This document shows positions 36,097 to 44,970 of a DNA stretch of 64,000 nt, in pieces. Within the stretch, counting starts at the first letter, position 1. Each line of letters opens with the position of its first letter. Under the pieces are notes generated by a model. That model did not search any database and was not told the DNA's origin. It saw only the letters and a list, made by a program, of their open reading frames with translations. This DNA comes from Acidobacteriota bacterium (GTDB lineage Bacteria > Acidobacteriota > UBA6911 > RPQK01 > JAJDTT01), in NCBI GenBank assembly GCA_028874215.1, contig JAPPLF010000101.1, positions 88,596 to 152,595 of the forward strand, written 5' to 3'. A program made the translations under genes and the position numbers.

Positions 36097-37914
36097 ATGC
36101 CAGACCTTTCGGTTCGTCAAGTCTCTTCCTTTTTGATTCTGGCCGGACTCCTGCTCTGGCCGGGGCAGCGCGCCCTCCCTTCCCCGCCGCCCCCGAGTGA
36201 CCGCTTGGACGAGGCCCGCACGGCGCTGGCACGGGGAGACTTTTCCCAGGCTCGATCGGTTCTCGAACACCTGCTGACACAGGAGCCGGAGAACGCCGGC
36301 GCGCTCATTCTGCTGGGGAAGACCCTGGTCGAGTCCGGTCGGCACGGCGAAGCAGCCGGTCCCTTGGAGAACGCTCTGAAACGGGTCCCCGACTCTGGTG
36401 AGGCTCTTTTCTGGATCTGGCGGGCCAAGCAGAAGACCGGCCCTCCCGAGGAGTCGGACCCCTATTTCTTCAGGGCCCTGAAAGGGGCGGCCACGGACCC
36501 CGTCCTGTATGAACTGGCGGAGGAGGCGTACGGGAGAGGCCTCTACCAGGAAGCGATCCAGGCTCTCCGCCGGATTCAGGACCCGGACCGACTGGACCAG
36601 CCGCACGCCCCCCTGCTGGCAGCTTGTCTCCACGCGAGAGGCGACGTCAAGGGCGCCTTGGACGTTCTGGAGCAAGCCGTGGCGAGAGACTCCAGCGGTC
36701 AGACCCACTTCTCTCTCGGGTACTACTTGTTCCAGGCGGGACGGATCGAGGAGGCCGCGAAGCATCTTCGACGAAGCCTCGACCTGGTTCCCACTTCAGC
36801 CAACTCCAGGTTCTACCTGGCCAAGATCCGCGAGAGCGAAGGAGATTTGGGGAAGGCGGAAGAGATTTATCGCGAGATCGTGGACCTGCGCCCAAATCAT
36901 TCCCATGCTCATGCAGCCCTGGGCCGCCTGGCTCTGAAGGACGGCAGGTTCCAGGAAGCGGAAGAACTGTTGCAGCACAGCATTCGTCTTGACCCGGATT
37001 ACCGCCAGGCCCACTACACCCTGGGCCTCTTGTACAACCGGACAGGAGAGACTGAGAAGGCACGAGTGGAACTTCAAAAATCGGAGGAACTGCGGCAGGC
37101 CGAGGCGAGACCCGCGGACAGCCTGCTGATTCGAGATACCGGCTCCGACGAGATGCGGCGCCTGGACTCGGACAATCCCGTCTTCCAGACGTTTCGTCGA
37201 GGGGTCGAATCCCACAAACGGGGGGACCACGCCGAAGCGGAAGCGGCTTACCTCGAGGTCGTCCGGGTAGCGCCCGGTTTCGCGGAAGCACAGATGAATC
37301 TGGGACTGCTTCTGCATGATGGGAATCGATTGGAGGCAGCGATCGCACGGCTTCGGACCGCCATCCGCCTGGACCCCAGACTGCCGACGGCCCACTTTTT
37401 CCTGGGCATGGACCTCTATCTCACGTCTCAATTCGAAGGCGCGCTGTCCTCGCTGCAAAAGGCAAGGGAGCTGGCCCCCGGCACGCCTCAGTTGAACTAC
37501 TGGCTGGGACTCACTCTGCTGGCGTTGGGCCGGTACCAGGAGGCTGCCAAGGAGCTGGAGAGCCATCTCCGCCAGGCTCCGAAAGACACTCCGGACGCGA
37601 ACCGGGCTCTTCTTCTCGCGTACGCCCAACTCCCCGATCCGGACGCGCTCTGGCGGCGGGCACAGCTCCTGGCCGGAATGAGAGGAGGGAAATCGCGGGC
37701 GCACCAGATTGCCGCGCGAGCCTATTTGGACGCGGGCCGCCGGAAGGATGCCGTGATCCACCTGAAAGAGGTGGTGCGGCTGGAGCGATCCTCGGCGACG
37801 GCGATGCAGGCCCTCGCCGTCCTGGTGGACGCGTACCGTCAACTGGGCATGTCTCCGGAGGCCGAAGCCGCTCGGGAGGCCCTGGCCGCAATGAAAAAAC
37901 GAAGCGGCAAGTAA
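36097..37914 (+). CDS. Exported TPR-repeat protein
   Basis: 605 residues with a signal peptide (SSFLILAGLLLWPGQRALPS). TPR units fill the protein; examples are SQARSVLEHLLTQEPENAGA, SHAHAALGRLALKDGRFQEA and AEAQMNLGLLLHDGNRLEAA. No other domain is visible. AAAGG touches the ATG, so the Shine-Dalgarno spacing is poor, but no other start fits the signal peptide. It is divergent from a CRTAC1 gene and followed by an MFS gene nine bases after its stop, suggesting co-transcription with the transporter. Confidence 0.88.
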   Translation: MPDLSVRQVSSFLILAGLLLWPGQRALPSPPPPSDRLDEARTALARGDFSQARSVLEHLLTQEPENAGALILLGKTLVESGRHGEAAGPLENALKRVPDSGEALFWIWRAKQKTGPPEESDPYFFRALKGAATDPVLYELAEEAYGRGLYQEAIQALRRIQDPDRLDQPHAPLLAACLHARGDVKGALDVLEQAVARDSSGQTHFSLGYYLFQAGRIEEAAKHLRRSLDLVPTSANSRFYLAKIRESEGDLGKAEEIYREIVDLRPNHSHAHAALGRLALKDGRFQEAEELLQHSIRLDPDYRQAHYTLGLLYNRTGETEKARVELQKSEELRQAEARPADSLLIRDTGSDEMRRLDSDNPVFQTFRRGVESHKRGDHAEAEAAYLEVVRVAPGFAEAQMNLGLLLHDGNRLEAAIARLRTAIRLDPRLPTAHFFLGMDLYLTSQFEGALSSLQKARELAPGTPQLNYWLGLTLLALGRYQEAAKELESHLRQAPKDTPDANRALLLAYAQLPDPDALWRRAQLLAGMRGGKSRAHQIAARAYLDAGRRKDAVIHLKEVVRLERSSATAMQALAVLVDAYRQLGMSPEAEAAREALAAMKKRSGK

Positions 37915-37923
37915 GGACACTTC

Positions 37924-39288
37924 ATGCTATTCGCATTAGGAACTCCCCATTCTCCGGGGTCTCCCGGCCGGTCCCTTGTCCGGAGGCTTCCGGTCCGCTG
38001 GTGGATCGTGGGGATGCTGTTCATGGGCGGCATCGTCAACTACCTGGACCGCATCACCCTGTCCATCGTGGCTCCCCTGGTCCGGGATGAATTCGGCTTG
38101 AGCGCCAGCGACTACGCGCTGGTGGTGAACGTCTTCCTGGTCGCGTACACCTTTTCCTACGGCTTCGGCGGCAAGCTGGCCGACTTCCTGGGAACGCGGG
38201 TCAGCTACTACCTGACCGTCACCTGGTGGTCCATCGCCGCCTGCCTCCACAGCCTGACCCAGGGTCTCTACTCCCTCTGCGCCTACCGTTTTCTGTTGGG
38301 CCTGGGTGAAGCCGGGTTCTTCCCCACCGGCGTCAAGGCCATTTCGGAGTGGTTCCACCCCCGCGACCGGGGCAAGCCCGTGAGCATCATGCTGTTGGGT
38401 CTGGGCATCGGTGCGCTACTGGGTCCGCCGGTGATCAGTTGGCTCACCTTGAATGTCGGGTGGCGCGCCATGTTCCTGATCACCGGACTGCTGGGATTCC
38501 TGCTGCTGTTGCCGTGGACCTTCATCTACCGCAAACCGGAAGAACATCCACGGCTGACGGAAGAGGAGCAGGAATATCTCCGGGAATCGGCCAAGGCGGT
38601 CCAGGACGACACCGGTGAAAGGATGAGGGTCCGGGACTTCCTGCGCTATCGAGGGGTCTGGACGGTGCTGGGAGCGCGCTCGCTGGCCGACGGGACCTGG
38701 TACTTCTACCTCTTCTGGATGCCCGAGTACCTGATGCGGGAGCGCGGATTCAGCATGGAGATGATCGGCGGGCTGCTCTGGATCCCGTTCCTGGCCAACG
38801 ACCTGGGTCTGCTGCTGGGCGGTTGGATTTCCACCTCTCTGATCCGGCGCGGCCTGGGAATCCCGAAGACCCGGAAGGTCTGCATGTTGGGAGGCACCTT
38901 GTTGGTACCGCTGGGGATCCTGGTCAACACGGTTACCAATCCCTACCTGATCATCTTGCTGATGTGCGTCGTCTTCATGGCCTTCGCCATCTGGTCGGTG
39001 AACGTCCAGACCGTGGCCACCGACCTGACGGAGGCCCATTCGGTGGGCACCTTGTTCGGCATGGCGGGATGCGCCGGCACCATCGGCGCCGTCGTCGTCC
39101 AGAGCCTGATTGGCCGTTTCATCGATATGGAGCTCTACAGCCTCGTGTTCTGGCTGATCGGAACGCTTCCGCTGGCGGCGGCCCTGCTCATGCTGACGGT
39201 GCCGATCCGGAAGTTGAAGCATCCGGGTGGGAGCGTTTCCGGAAACGCCGGGTCAGTCTATCCGCGAGAAACAAACGACATCGAATGA
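37924..39288 (+). CDS. MFS transporter, anion/cation symporter type (ExuT/GudP-like)
   Basis: 454 residues with twelve predicted membrane helices. The family signature NYLDRITLSIVAPLVRDEF follows the first helix, and the loop motif GKLADFLGTRVSY lies after helix 2. It resembles the hexuronate, glucarate and phthalate transporters of the ACS group, which take up organic anions with protons or sodium. It starts nine bases after the TPR gene. It ends at the TGA at 39286-39288, which overlaps the first possible ATG of the transposase fragment. The nearby enolase-superfamily genes make a sugar-acid substrate plausible, but this is inference. Confidence 0.85.
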   Translation: MLFALGTPHSPGSPGRSLVRRLPVRWWIVGMLFMGGIVNYLDRITLSIVAPLVRDEFGLSASDYALVVNVFLVAYTFSYGFGGKLADFLGTRVSYYLTVTWWSIAACLHSLTQGLYSLCAYRFLLGLGEAGFFPTGVKAISEWFHPRDRGKPVSIMLLGLGIGALLGPPVISWLTLNVGWRAMFLITGLLGFLLLLPWTFIYRKPEEHPRLTEEEQEYLRESAKAVQDDTGERMRVRDFLRYRGVWTVLGARSLADGTWYFYLFWMPEYLMRERGFSMEMIGGLLWIPFLANDLGLLLGGWISTSLIRRGLGIPKTRKVCMLGGTLLVPLGILVNTVTNPYLIILLMCVVFMAFAIWSVNVQTVATDLTEAHSVGTLFGMAGCAGTIGAVVVQSLIGRFIDMELYSLVFWLIGTLPLAAALLMLTVPIRKLKHPGGSVSGNAGSVYPRETNDIE

Positions 39289-39314
39289 CTTTCGAATTAC
39301 CGAGGACACGAACC

Positions 39315-39998
39315 ATGCGTCGAGACCAGGAAAATCAATCTCTGTTCTCAGGCCTCTGGCCCGATCCCCGACTCATCCGAGAGCTGAAAGCTGTTTCCAA
39401 GATCTTCGACGGTGACACCGCGATCTTGGATCTGGTTTCGAAGGATCTGTGTGACACCGCCAATTCAGGCCAGTGGGCTCCAAGTCTGTCCGCCGAGCAG
39501 GTGCTGCGCGTGGCTATCCTAAAGAGCTGGCATCATCTTTCCTACACCGACTTGGCGTTTCACTTGATTGACTCTCAGAGCTTTCGCCGCTTCGCCTGTC
39601 TGCCCAGGCACGAAACCCTCAGTGCTTCCCGCCTGCGGGAGAACATCGGGCGCATCCAGCCCGCCACTTGGCAGCGGATCAACCGGCTCCTGGACCAGCG
39701 AGCCGCCCGCCAAGGACTGGAACGGGTGCGCAAGCGTCAAGCCGACGCCACGACCGTGGAAAGCCCCACTGACTATCCGCCGGATTCCCAGTTGTCGTCC
39801 GATCCGGCTCAAGCCGTCACCCAGACGCTTCTCCGGTTGGCCCGACAACGTATGACCAACTCTCGAAATCGCCGACGTTGAGCAAAGCGGCGTTGTACGA
39901 ACATGTGAAATAGCCGAAGCGGGCGTCCCCAGCGAGCGTACCGGGAACTGTTGAAAGTCGCTCGGACGCGTCGCTGAGAAAGCGAGAAGGGGACAGTC
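39315..39998 (+). pseudogene. ISNCY-type transposase, truncated and frameshifted
   Basis: A frame from ATG 39315 to 39881 encodes LFSGLWPDPRLIRELKAVSK, SLSAEQVLRVAILKSWHHLS, YTDLAFHLIDSQSFRRFACL and ETLSASRLRENIGRIQPATW, the N-terminal half of an ISNCY-type transposase. After the stop, another frame at about 39935-39975 still reads RAYRELLKVARTRR, a piece of the distal part of the same protein, so there is an internal deletion with a frameshift. The catalytic second half is missing. The remnant ends at the motif AAGGGGACAGTC (39987-39998). Confidence 0.75.
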
Positions 39999-40139
39999 AG
40001 GTTTTTGGGTTTTTGTGGTTCTTCGCTTCAACCCAGGCTGGATCAACGACCATACTTGCCTCCTCTGTTTCAGCCATTGTTCTTTAAATGCAGTGATCAC
40101 CCACGGCCCCTTGGAAAACCATATTTCGTTAACTCTAGG

Positions 40140-40174
40140 TTGACAAATAGCAATCTATTTCGATAGATTGTCAA
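40140..40174 (+). promoter_or_regulatory. Promoter and overlapping operator of the XRE-ImmA/PIN module
   Basis: TTGACA (40140-40145), an 18-base spacer and TAGATT (40164-40169) form a near-consensus promoter. Within it is a perfect inverted repeat, AATCTAT-TTCG-ATAGATT (40152-40169). An outer pair, TTGACAA (40140-40146) and TTGTCAA (40168-40174), forms a second repeat. A palindrome covering the -10 box is the expected site for self-repression by an XRE antitoxin. Confidence 0.8.
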
Positions 40175-40204
40175 CTATGAGTTTACACGGGAGGCGTGAA
40201 CGGA

Positions 40205-41284
40205 ATGTTTGGAAGACGACTTCGGCTCGCCCGTAAGCGAGCTGGCCTTTCCATGCGGTCGCTTGCCGAGCGGATGGACCCCAAGATCACCGCGCAGGCC
40301 ATCAGCAAGTACGAAGCGGGCAAGATGATGCCCTCTTCGGCGGTTCTGGTCGGCCTCGCCAGGACACTCGATGTCTCGCTGGATTTTCTCATGAGCGCGC
40401 AGGTCGAGGCGCTCGACGGGCTTGAGTTCCGTAAACGCTTCAGCACCCCGGCTCGCGATCGCGCCAGGGCCGAGGCCGTCCTGATCGACAACCTCGAGCG
40501 ATATCTGACCATCGAGGAAGTTCTCGGCATACCGTCCACGGGCGACTCTTTCGGGGACCTCTGCAACGACAGCGTCTCCAGCGAAGATCAGATCGACGAC
40601 AAAGCCGATGAACTTCGCAAGGCGTGGGACCTCGGCATGGATCCGCTGCCCAGCCTCTGTGCTCTCCTGGAGGAAAAGGGGATCAAGGTAGTCGAAGTCG
40701 ACCTCCCTGAGCGTATCAACGGCTTGGCGTGCCGCGTCATGAGAGGCGGCAGGCCCGTCGCCGAGGCGATAGCGGTATCCAAGCGGACGAACGTGGAGCG
40801 AAAACGCTTCACCCTGGCCCACGAACTCGCACACAGGATCATCCGCTCCACCAGAAACACCGCCATCAAGCTGGAGGCGGCAATGAACCGATTCGCAGGG
40901 GCCTTCCTTGTCCCGGGCCGACATCTCCTCGAGGAAGCGGGGGGGAACCGTCACCGTGTCACCTCCTACGAGATTATCGACCTCAAGCACACATACGGCG
41001 TCTCCGCGGCGGCCATGTTGGTCCGCCTCGGTCAAGTCGGGATCCTGCGTCCTGCTGCGGTCGAACGCGCATTTAGAACCTTCGCCCGATCCTGGCGGAA
41101 AAAAGAACCAGAACCTATTCTCCCCGATCAAGGATTCGCGGCGTTTGAGAAGCCCCAACGCTTCAAGCGACTTGTCTGGCGCGCCGTCGGTGAAGAGCTG
41201 ATCTCGCCGGTCCGTGCGGCTGCTCTTCTCAACGAGTCCCTCGATACGGTCGAGCGGCAGATCAGCGGTCCAGCTATCCAGTGA
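40205..41284 (+). CDS. XRE family regulator fused to an ImmA/IrrE metallopeptidase (antitoxin-like)
   Basis: 359 residues. I prefer the ATG at 40205 over the GTG at 40196, because GGGAGG at 40189-40194 fits only the former. Residues 1-65 are an XRE helix-turn-helix (FGRRLRLARKRAGLSMRSLA, AQAISKYEAGKMMPSSAVLV). Residues about 150-260 are an M78/ImmA-type domain with the zinc motif TLAHELAHRII. The C-terminal 90 residues are of COG2856 type. Such proteins act as regulators or antitoxins that can be removed by their protease activity. The stop overlaps the start of the PIN gene (GTGA), so the two are translationally coupled. A palindromic operator overlaps the promoter. Confidence 0.88.
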   Translation: MFGRRLRLARKRAGLSMRSLAERMDPKITAQAISKYEAGKMMPSSAVLVGLARTLDVSLDFLMSAQVEALDGLEFRKRFSTPARDRARAEAVLIDNLERYLTIEEVLGIPSTGDSFGDLCNDSVSSEDQIDDKADELRKAWDLGMDPLPSLCALLEEKGIKVVEVDLPERINGLACRVMRGGRPVAEAIAVSKRTNVERKRFTLAHELAHRIIRSTRNTAIKLEAAMNRFAGAFLVPGRHLLEEAGGNRHRVTSYEIIDLKHTYGVSAAAMLVRLGQVGILRPAAVERAFRTFARSWRKKEPEPILPDQGFAAFEKPQRFKRLVWRAVGEELISPVRAAALLNESLDTVERQISGPAIQ

Positions 41285-41820
41285 CGTGTGTCATTGGCAA
41301 TGACGCTTCGTGCCTGATCGACCTCCGAAAAGGGGGGTTGCTGGAAGTCCTCTCCAAACTGCCGTACCGACTCGTGGTCCCATTGCCCGTCCGCGCGTCG
41401 GAAGTCCTCGACTTCTCCCAACGGCAATGGAAGCGCCTCGACGAACACGGCATGATCACCCATGACCTGACACCCGCCGAGATAGAGCATGCCTTCGCAC
41501 TCAGGGAGCAGCACCGTGCACTTTCTGCAAACGACTGCTTCTGTCTTGTTACCGCACTGGCTAACCGAGGGATCTTGCTGACGGGCGACGGTCTGCTCCG
41601 CAGAGTCGCTACCGAGAAGGGGCTTCGCGTCCACGGCGTACTTTGGGTCGTTGACGAGTTGGCCATTGCCGGAGCCTGCGCCACATCCCTGCTGGTCGAT
41701 GCCCTGCGAGTTTGGCAGAGCGACAGGTCGGTCTTCCTCCCTCAACACGAGGTCTCAAGACGACTTGATTCATTGGGAGGAAGGATGTCCGGGTTTCGAA
41801 GTTTCTCTCGGAAACCTTAG
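41281..41820 (+). CDS. PIN-domain ribonuclease (predicted toxin)
   Basis: 179 residues from a GTG at 41281 that shares bases with the stop of the XRE-ImmA gene. The first acidic residue of the PIN active site is in VIGNDASCLIDLRKGGLL. The later acidic positions are in LSANDCFCLVTALAN and ILLTGDGLLRR. PIN toxins cleave RNA. Its position directly after an XRE-ImmA regulator fits a type II toxin-antitoxin pair in which the regulator represses and neutralises. The last 50 residues are less conserved. It sits between copies of the AAGGGGACAGTC motif in opposite orientation, within an insertion zone. Confidence 0.8.
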   Translation: MTCVIGNDASCLIDLRKGGLLEVLSKLPYRLVVPLPVRASEVLDFSQRQWKRLDEHGMITHDLTPAEIEHAFALREQHRALSANDCFCLVTALANRGILLTGDGLLRRVATEKGLRVHGVLWVVDELAIAGACATSLLVDALRVWQSDRSVFLPQHEVSRRLDSLGGRMSGFRSFSRKP

Positions 41821-42474
41821 ATGAGTCTCGATCCGAACACTCATACAAATCGGGAGGAGGCGTCTGACCCGGCACGAGATGCCGACCGCAGGTCACGGAC
41901 GTGACTGTCCCCTTTTCAAGGCACTCAGGTGACACCCGATCCAGCCTGGCTTCTCAATAATTCTCAGACCTTCTGGTTGTTCACCGTCGGGGATCAAAAT
42001 CTGCACGCAAAATGAAAGCACTTTAGCCATTTCATTCCCTTCCCAAAAGCCTGTGAAATCGTCAACTTGGATATCTCAGTGCGCGATGCAAGGGCGCAAT
42101 GAGAAGAAGGGGCTCACTGAGACAGAAGGGGACAGTCGCGATTCAATTGGTCCTCAGTATGATCGCATCAATGTCGCAGTGCGTCGGGAATCCAATGTTT
42201 ACCCAAAATGATGACCCCCCTGACTACTCCGTTACCGGAGAGAGCACTCCTGGCACTCTTGTCATCAGGAGGGAACCTTTTGTTCGACGCTAACATGCCA
42301 CGGACTCCGTGTTCAAACAGGCAAGACTTCGTGGCCAAGCGGACCATGGAGGCCTTCGACGAGATGTGCTTGACGCGGGTCGGGCACATGGCACTGGATA
42401 GATTCCATGACATCCGAACATGCCAAGCCATGTACACGACCGTCCCCGACTCAGGTTCGTACGCTACCGCTCGG
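41821..42474. other. Degraded intergenic region
   Basis: No convincing gene is seen in this stretch. It holds two copies of the motif GACTGTCCCCTT in opposite orientation (41903-41917 and 42124-42137), about 220 bases apart. A few reading frames of 60-100 codons exist, but they lack family similarity and ribosome-binding sites. It is probably debris of transposons. Confidence 0.6.
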
Positions 42475-42559
42475 CGCTGAACTGCTCATGCTGACGGTGC
42501 CGAATCGGATGCTTCGCCATCCGGATGCCGATGACTCTCCCGAAAAGAAAGCCAGATAG
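42475..42559 (+). pseudogene. 3' remnant of a second MFS transporter gene
   Basis: The stretch encodes LLMLTVPNRMLRHPDADDSP followed shortly by a stop at 42557-42559. It closely resembles the end of the intact MFS gene (LLMLTVPIRKLKHPGG at about 39185-39235), with differences in both DNA and protein. Nothing upstream continues the gene. It is a leftover of a paralogous transporter. Confidence 0.65.
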
Positions 42560-42685
42560 GCGGACTGACGACCGGGCAATCCTCCTCATTCCTCGCACCG
42601 GTACAGCGGCTGCCAAGTGGGATTCTGATAGTATTGAATGTAATTGAACCTCGCCCGAGCGAACTGAGAAACCAGGAGAGAGACC

Positions 42686-43489
42686 ATGCCAAGAGTCCTC
42701 TCGCTTCTTGCCATTCTTTTCTTGATCACCGTCCCTCGACTGATCGGCGAACAAGAATTTCCATCCGAGCAGGACCGGTGCCAGGGAAAGCCCCCAAGGT
42801 CGTCGTGCTGGATGGAGTTGTCCAACCAGCCGGGATGCTACGTTTGGATCTCACACCTCATCCCGGATGAAGCCAGGACCTGGTCGGGAGGGTGTGACGG
42901 AGACGTGGCCCAAGGACCAGGTTACCTGAAGTGGTTCTCCGGCAGTGGCCACATGATCCTGGAATCATTCGGACGCTTCGAACAAGGAAAACAGCACGGC
43001 AACTGGTTCGGCTTCGATTCGAACGGAAACGCCCATGAAGGCCCCTTCGTTGAGGGTCGGCGCCATGGGAACTGGGTCTTTCGCGGCACGGACGACAACC
43101 TATCAGGCGGCCCATTTGTGGAAGATCGACAACACGGCCAGTGGGTCGAACGCCTTCCGGACGGGAGCGTCCATGAAGGCCCCCGTGTCCATGGGAAGAA
43201 GCATGGGCACTGGGTCGAACGTTGGATGGACGGCAGGGGGGTTCATGAGGGCCCGTACGTCGATAGCAAGCGGAACGGACACTGGGTTGAGCACTGGGAC
43301 GACGGGAGCATCCAGGAAGGTCCTTATGTCAACGGGCAACACCACGGGCGCTGGGTTCTCCGGTTCCCTGACGGTCAAGTCCAGGAAGGCTCCTTTTTTG
43401 AGGGGAAGATGCACGGGCGCTGGATCCATCGCGACGAGGACGGCAACCAGGAAGCGGTCACCTTCAACAACGGGGAGCAAGTGGGCTGA
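42686..43489 (+). CDS. Exported MORN-repeat protein
   Basis: 267 residues with AGGAGAG six bases before the ATG. The signal peptide is LSLLAILFLITVPRLIGEQ. From about residue 75 there are at least seven repeats of the type HEGPFVEGRRHGNWVFR, each about 23 residues, with HGxW and DGxxxEGP in register. MORN-type repeats form beta-hairpin rods and often mediate binding. Six cysteines are in the N-terminal part. No enzymatic function is visible. It is a secreted protein of unknown partner, located just after an insertion zone. Confidence 0.82.
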   Translation: MPRVLSLLAILFLITVPRLIGEQEFPSEQDRCQGKPPRSSCWMELSNQPGCYVWISHLIPDEARTWSGGCDGDVAQGPGYLKWFSGSGHMILESFGRFEQGKQHGNWFGFDSNGNAHEGPFVEGRRHGNWVFRGTDDNLSGGPFVEDRQHGQWVERLPDGSVHEGPRVHGKKHGHWVERWMDGRGVHEGPYVDSKRNGHWVEHWDDGSIQEGPYVNGQHHGRWVLRFPDGQVQEGSFFEGKMHGRWIHRDEDGNQEAVTFNNGEQVG

Positions 43490-43535
43490 GGTTCCTGGCG
43501 GGGCACGACCCGGCCACTCCTTAAGATCGCTGTCC

Positions 43536-44303
43536 CTACCGCCGCGCGCGATCGGATGCCCACTTGAGAAGAGGCCCGAGACCGTCCACAGGCCCTTGGT
43601 GGCCGAATGCAATTTGCTGCACGTCGTCCGCTCTGCGTTCCAGGCGGCGCGCCAAGGCAGCAAGGGATTCCTCGTTCGACTCTGCATCCTCGGAGAAGAG
43701 CCAATTCGCCTGGACCGAACCGTCATACGCCGCAGCAGCGCTGTCCCCCACGAACAGAACGCCATACACCAGGTAGGCGGCGCTGCCCGGTGTGTGGCCC
43801 GGTATCGCGAATACCTCAACCGACGTGCCAGATGCCTTGACCACGTCGCCGTCCGCCAGCCCTTGGACGGTGCGTGAACGCGCGCGGCGAATGGCCTTTG
43901 CATCGGCCTCGATGGCGTAGACCTCGGCATCGGGGAACGACGGGAGTCCGCCCATGTGGTCTCCGTGAGCGTGGGTCACGAAGATGAACCTCACGTCCCG
44001 GGCCTGGGCGCCTCGGCGCTGCAGGACGGTCCGGATTGCGAGGGCTTCCGAATCCATTCCGGCGTCCACGAGGGCGTAGCCGCCGTTCTCCAGGGTGATC
44101 AGGTACGACCCGATGGCCACCGGACCCAGTTCTTCCACCACCGCCTCGACGCGGCCGCCGCCCAAGATTGTCCCGTGGTCGAGAGGCAAGGCGCCGAAGC
44201 GGAACACGGCGAGAACGGCCGCTACCAGGACAACTGCCAGAAGGACTACACCAGCCAGCGCGGCAAGTGCCCACCTTCGGAACCGTGACGTTTCGCGTCC
44301 CAT
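43536..44303 (-). CDS. MBL-fold metallo-hydrolase, membrane-anchored
   Basis: 255 residues. I prefer the ATG at 44303; the longer reading begins with a TTG at 44342. A basic start and one membrane segment (WALAALAGVVLLAVVLVAAV) anchor the protein. The MBL domain has the metal motif THAHGDHMGG, then GHTPGSAAYLV and FVGDSAAA, with the late histidine in IAFGHQGP. This supports a di-metal hydrolase of the glyoxalase-II or lactonase type. Its substrate is unknown. It is divergent from the ECF-sigma module beginning at 44463. Confidence 0.82.
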   Translation of the reverse strand: MGRETSRFRRWALAALAGVVLLAVVLVAAVLAVFRFGALPLDHGTILGGGRVEAVVEELGPVAIGSYLITLENGGYALVDAGMDSEALAIRTVLQRRGAQARDVRFIFVTHAHGDHMGGLPSFPDAEVYAIEADAKAIRRARSRTVQGLADGDVVKASGTSVEVFAIPGHTPGSAAYLVYGVLFVGDSAAAAYDGSVQANWLFSEDAESNEESLAALARRLERRADDVQQIAFGHQGPVDGLGPLLKWASDRARR

Positions 44304-44462
44304 CGGTAGCTGATCGTAACGCGTCCCTGTCTGAATCCCCAACTTCAGGTCCGGACGCAGCTGTTCTGGTTCGTCGAGGTGAATTCGGGGCGGCGACTAC
44401 GAAAAAAGTTAACGACTCCCCAGGTTCGAACGTCATATAAGTAAGTCCGAAAGGAGGCAGGA

Positions 44463-44906
44463 ATGTGGATGTTGCAAAACACACTTGTACCGCTTGGCGT
44501 CTTTGCCATGGTGGTGCTCATCCTTTGGTTCAGCCATGTGACTCGAAGGAGAGCGCAGGAGCAACGGGCGGAAATAATCCGCCGGATGATCGACAAGTTC
44601 TCCACGGGCGAAGCCTTCGCCCAGGCGATCCAGGCACCCGCGGGATCAAAGCTCGCCAGCGCGCTTGCGTTGGAGAGGGAAAAACCGTCCAAGAAATGGA
44701 AGGGACTGTTCGTCCCGGCTTCGATTCTGACGTTCATGGGCATCGGATTCTTTGTCCTGGCACTTGTGGTGGACGACGATCTCCTGATCCCTGCCGTCAT
44801 CATAGGGGCGGTCGGTGTTGCCCTTGCGGTGTCCACCTACGTCATGTGGCGCACGGAAGAGCGTGACGATAATGGTAGCGGCGACGCCGAGACTTACGGG
44901 CGTTGA
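44463..44906 (+). CDS. Small membrane protein of an ECF-sigma module
   Basis: 147 residues with AAAGGAGG eight to nine bases before the ATG, a very strong site. There is one hydrophobic segment at the start (TLVPLGVFAMVVLILWF) and two near the end (ILTFMGIGFFVLALVV, LIPAVIIGAVGVALAVSTYV), with a charged loop between. Proteins of this layout often precede a sigma factor and a second membrane protein. The function is unknown. The sigma gene starts about 65 bases after its stop. Confidence 0.75.
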   Translation: MWMLQNTLVPLGVFAMVVLILWFSHVTRRRAQEQRAEIIRRMIDKFSTGEAFAQAIQAPAGSKLASALALEREKPSKKWKGLFVPASILTFMGIGFFVLALVVDDDLLIPAVIIGAVGVALAVSTYVMWRTEERDDNGSGDAETYGR

Positions 44907-44970
44907 GACATGCGCGTATCCGCAGACGTGGGCAGCCTTTAGCGCGTGCCGCCGCACAAGTCTGGGAGTG

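Noticed and set aside
42208..42480. A 90-codon plus-strand gene
   Set aside because: It has no ribosome-binding site or family similarity and lies in a degraded region.
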